Source of the DNA: an uncultured Pseudomonas sp.
Lineage (GTDB): Bacteria; Pseudomonadota; Gammaproteobacteria; Pseudomonadales; Pseudomonadaceae
Direction: 5' to 3'
NCBI GenBank assembly: GCA_937863915.1
Contig: CALMID010000047.1
Location: 1 to 6,363 of the forward strand
Length of the DNA stretch: 6,363 bases
A model generated the notes under the pieces. That model was given only the letters and a program-made list of their open reading frames with translations, did not search any database and was not told the origin of the DNA. Position 1 is the stretch's first letter, and every line of letters starts with the position of its first letter. Shown in pieces: positions 5,912 to 6,363 of the stretch. The position numbers and the translations under genes are program-made.

Positions 5912-5922
5912 CATGTGATGCC
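5907..5922 (-). promoter_or_regulatory. Possible second, weaker NtrC site
   Basis: GGCATC-ACAT-GGTGCC is an imperfect palindrome with one mismatch between arms. It contains the GGTGC half of an NtrC site, but its spacer is 4 bases rather than the usual 5. It is centred about 50 bases (near five helical turns) from the strong site and near -70 from the predicted transcription start. Cooperative binding of two NtrC dimers is typical, so it is a candidate only. Confidence 0.35.
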
Positions 5923-5957
5923 TGGCAGGGGTGGGGTGCACTCGATTGAGGCTGCCC

Positions 5958-5972
5958 GCACCAAGCTGGTGC
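5958..5972 (-). promoter_or_regulatory. NtrC-type enhancer palindrome
   Basis: GCACC-AGCTT-GGTGC is a perfect palindromic match to the NtrC (NRI) core, GCACC-N5-GGTGC. It starts 4 bases after the kinase stop codon and is centred near -120 relative to the predicted sigma-54 start, a usual enhancer distance. With the sigma-54 promoter it indicates activation by phosphorylated NtrC under nitrogen limitation. That NtrC is the protein bound is inferred from the motif. Confidence 0.75.
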
Positions 5973-5976
5973 TGTT

Positions 5977-6363
5977 TCAGCCTTTGAGCACAACGATGAC
6001 CAGCAGCAGGTTGAGCAGCAGCGAGCCCAGGGCCAGGGTGCGCCAGACCTTGAGTGGCTCGCGCTCCAGTAGCGGGCGGGGGCGCAGGGCCAGGGGCTGG
6101 CGCTCGGCCTGTTCCAGTTGCAGCAGCCACTGCTCGGCGGTTTCGAAGCGCTGCTGCGGGTCGCTGGCCAGGCCGCGGGCCAGCAGTTCCTCCAGCCAGG
6201 CCGGGGCATCCGGGCGGTAGCGGCTGAGCGGGGTGGGCTGGCCGAAGCGCGGGTGCTGGAAGGGCTCGATCTCGCCGTAGGGATAGTGCCCGCAGAGCAG
6301 CTGGTACAGCGTCACCGCGGCGGCATAGAGGTCCTGGCGGGCGTCGGGCGCGGCGCCCTGGAA
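5977..6363 (-). CDS. Serine/threonine protein kinase, C-terminal part
   Basis: The last 128 residues are present and the N-terminus lies outside the window. The fragment opens with PDARQDLYAAAVTLYQLLCG followed by HYPYGE, which matches kinase subdomain IX (D-x-YALG-x-x-LYELLTG-x-x-PF). Later LLARGLASDPQQRFETAEQWL matches subdomain XI, including its conserved Arg. After the kinase domain come a short linker and one hydrophobic segment, TLALGSLLLNLLLVIVVLKG, at the extreme C-terminus: a membrane anchor that would leave the kinase in the cytoplasm. In Pseudomonas the gene at this position encodes a bifunctional PP2C-type phosphatase/kinase; the phosphatase part cannot be seen here. It is upstream of the sigma-54 promoter and so is a separate unit from nirB, probably cotranscribed with genes further upstream such as the nitrate transporter. 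A role in nitrate uptake is suggested by position only. Confidence 0.85.
   Translation of the reverse strand, partial: FQGAAPDARQDLYAAAVTLYQLLCGHYPYGEIEPFQHPRFGQPTPLSRYRPDAPAWLEELLARGLASDPQQRFETAEQWLLQLEQAERQPLALRPRPLLEREPLKVWRTLALGSLLLNLLLVIVVLKG

Noticed and set aside
5925..5939. Additional NtrC site GCACC-N5-CCTGC
   Set aside because: Only three of five bases in the second half match, and a G+C-rich background gives such half-sites by chance.
5703..5976. IHF site or sigma-70 promoter in the control region
   Set aside because: I searched for a WATCAR-N4-TTR match and a TTGACA/TATAAT pair with 16-18 spacing and saw none good enough to report.
5819..6220. 133-codon open frame on the plus strand across the control region and kinase tail
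   Set aside because: It has no recognisable domain, is Ser/Arg-rich as expected from antisense of a G+C-rich gene, and crosses the sigma-54 promoter and NtrC site.

Overview
The window is high in G+C, has the strong third-codon-position bias of a gammaproteobacterium, and keeps the gene order known from Pseudomonas (in P. aeruginosa: kinase - nirB - nirD - nitrate reductase - cobA). It is most likely chromosomal DNA from a Pseudomonas species. All genes are on the minus strand, so transcription runs from high to low coordinates.

Layout in transcription order. (1) 6363-5977: the C-terminal end of a serine/threonine protein kinase with a C-terminal membrane anchor, cut by the window edge. (2) 5976-5703: a 274-base control region. 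It holds a perfect NtrC-type palindrome right after the kinase stop, a near-consensus sigma-54 promoter, and an approximately 140-nt leader. The leader contains two hairpins with hexanucleotide loops carrying A at position 1 and G at position 4, the ANTAR/NasT target signature. The second hairpin overlaps a strong intrinsic terminator. (3) 5702-3246 nirB and 3249-2923 nirD, sharing an ATGA overlap: the assimilatory NADH nitrite reductase. (4) 2922-2809: a 114-base gap with three strong hairpins, one of which again has an AACGGA hexaloop. (5) 2808-85 nasA (called nasC in P. aeruginosa PAO1): the cytoplasmic molybdenum nitrate reductase with a C-terminal BFD-type [2Fe-2S] domain. (6) 74-1: the start of cobA, the uroporphyrinogen-III C-methyltransferase.

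Together these genes form a nitrate assimilation operon. NasA reduces nitrate to nitrite, NirBD reduces nitrite to ammonium, and CobA supplies precorrin-2 for the siroheme that NirB needs. Two layers of control can be read from the DNA. NtrC/sigma-54 would start transcription when nitrogen is limiting. A NasT-like ANTAR protein would let RNA polymerase pass the leader terminator when nitrate or nitrite is present. The genes for NasT, NasS and the nitrate transporter are not in this window.

The operon itself is a known type. The least described signals are the second A1/G4 hexaloop hairpin inside the nirD-nasA gap, the competing pairing in the leader linker, and a domain module shared by NirB and NasA. 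Long open frames on the plus strand are shadows of nirB and nasA.
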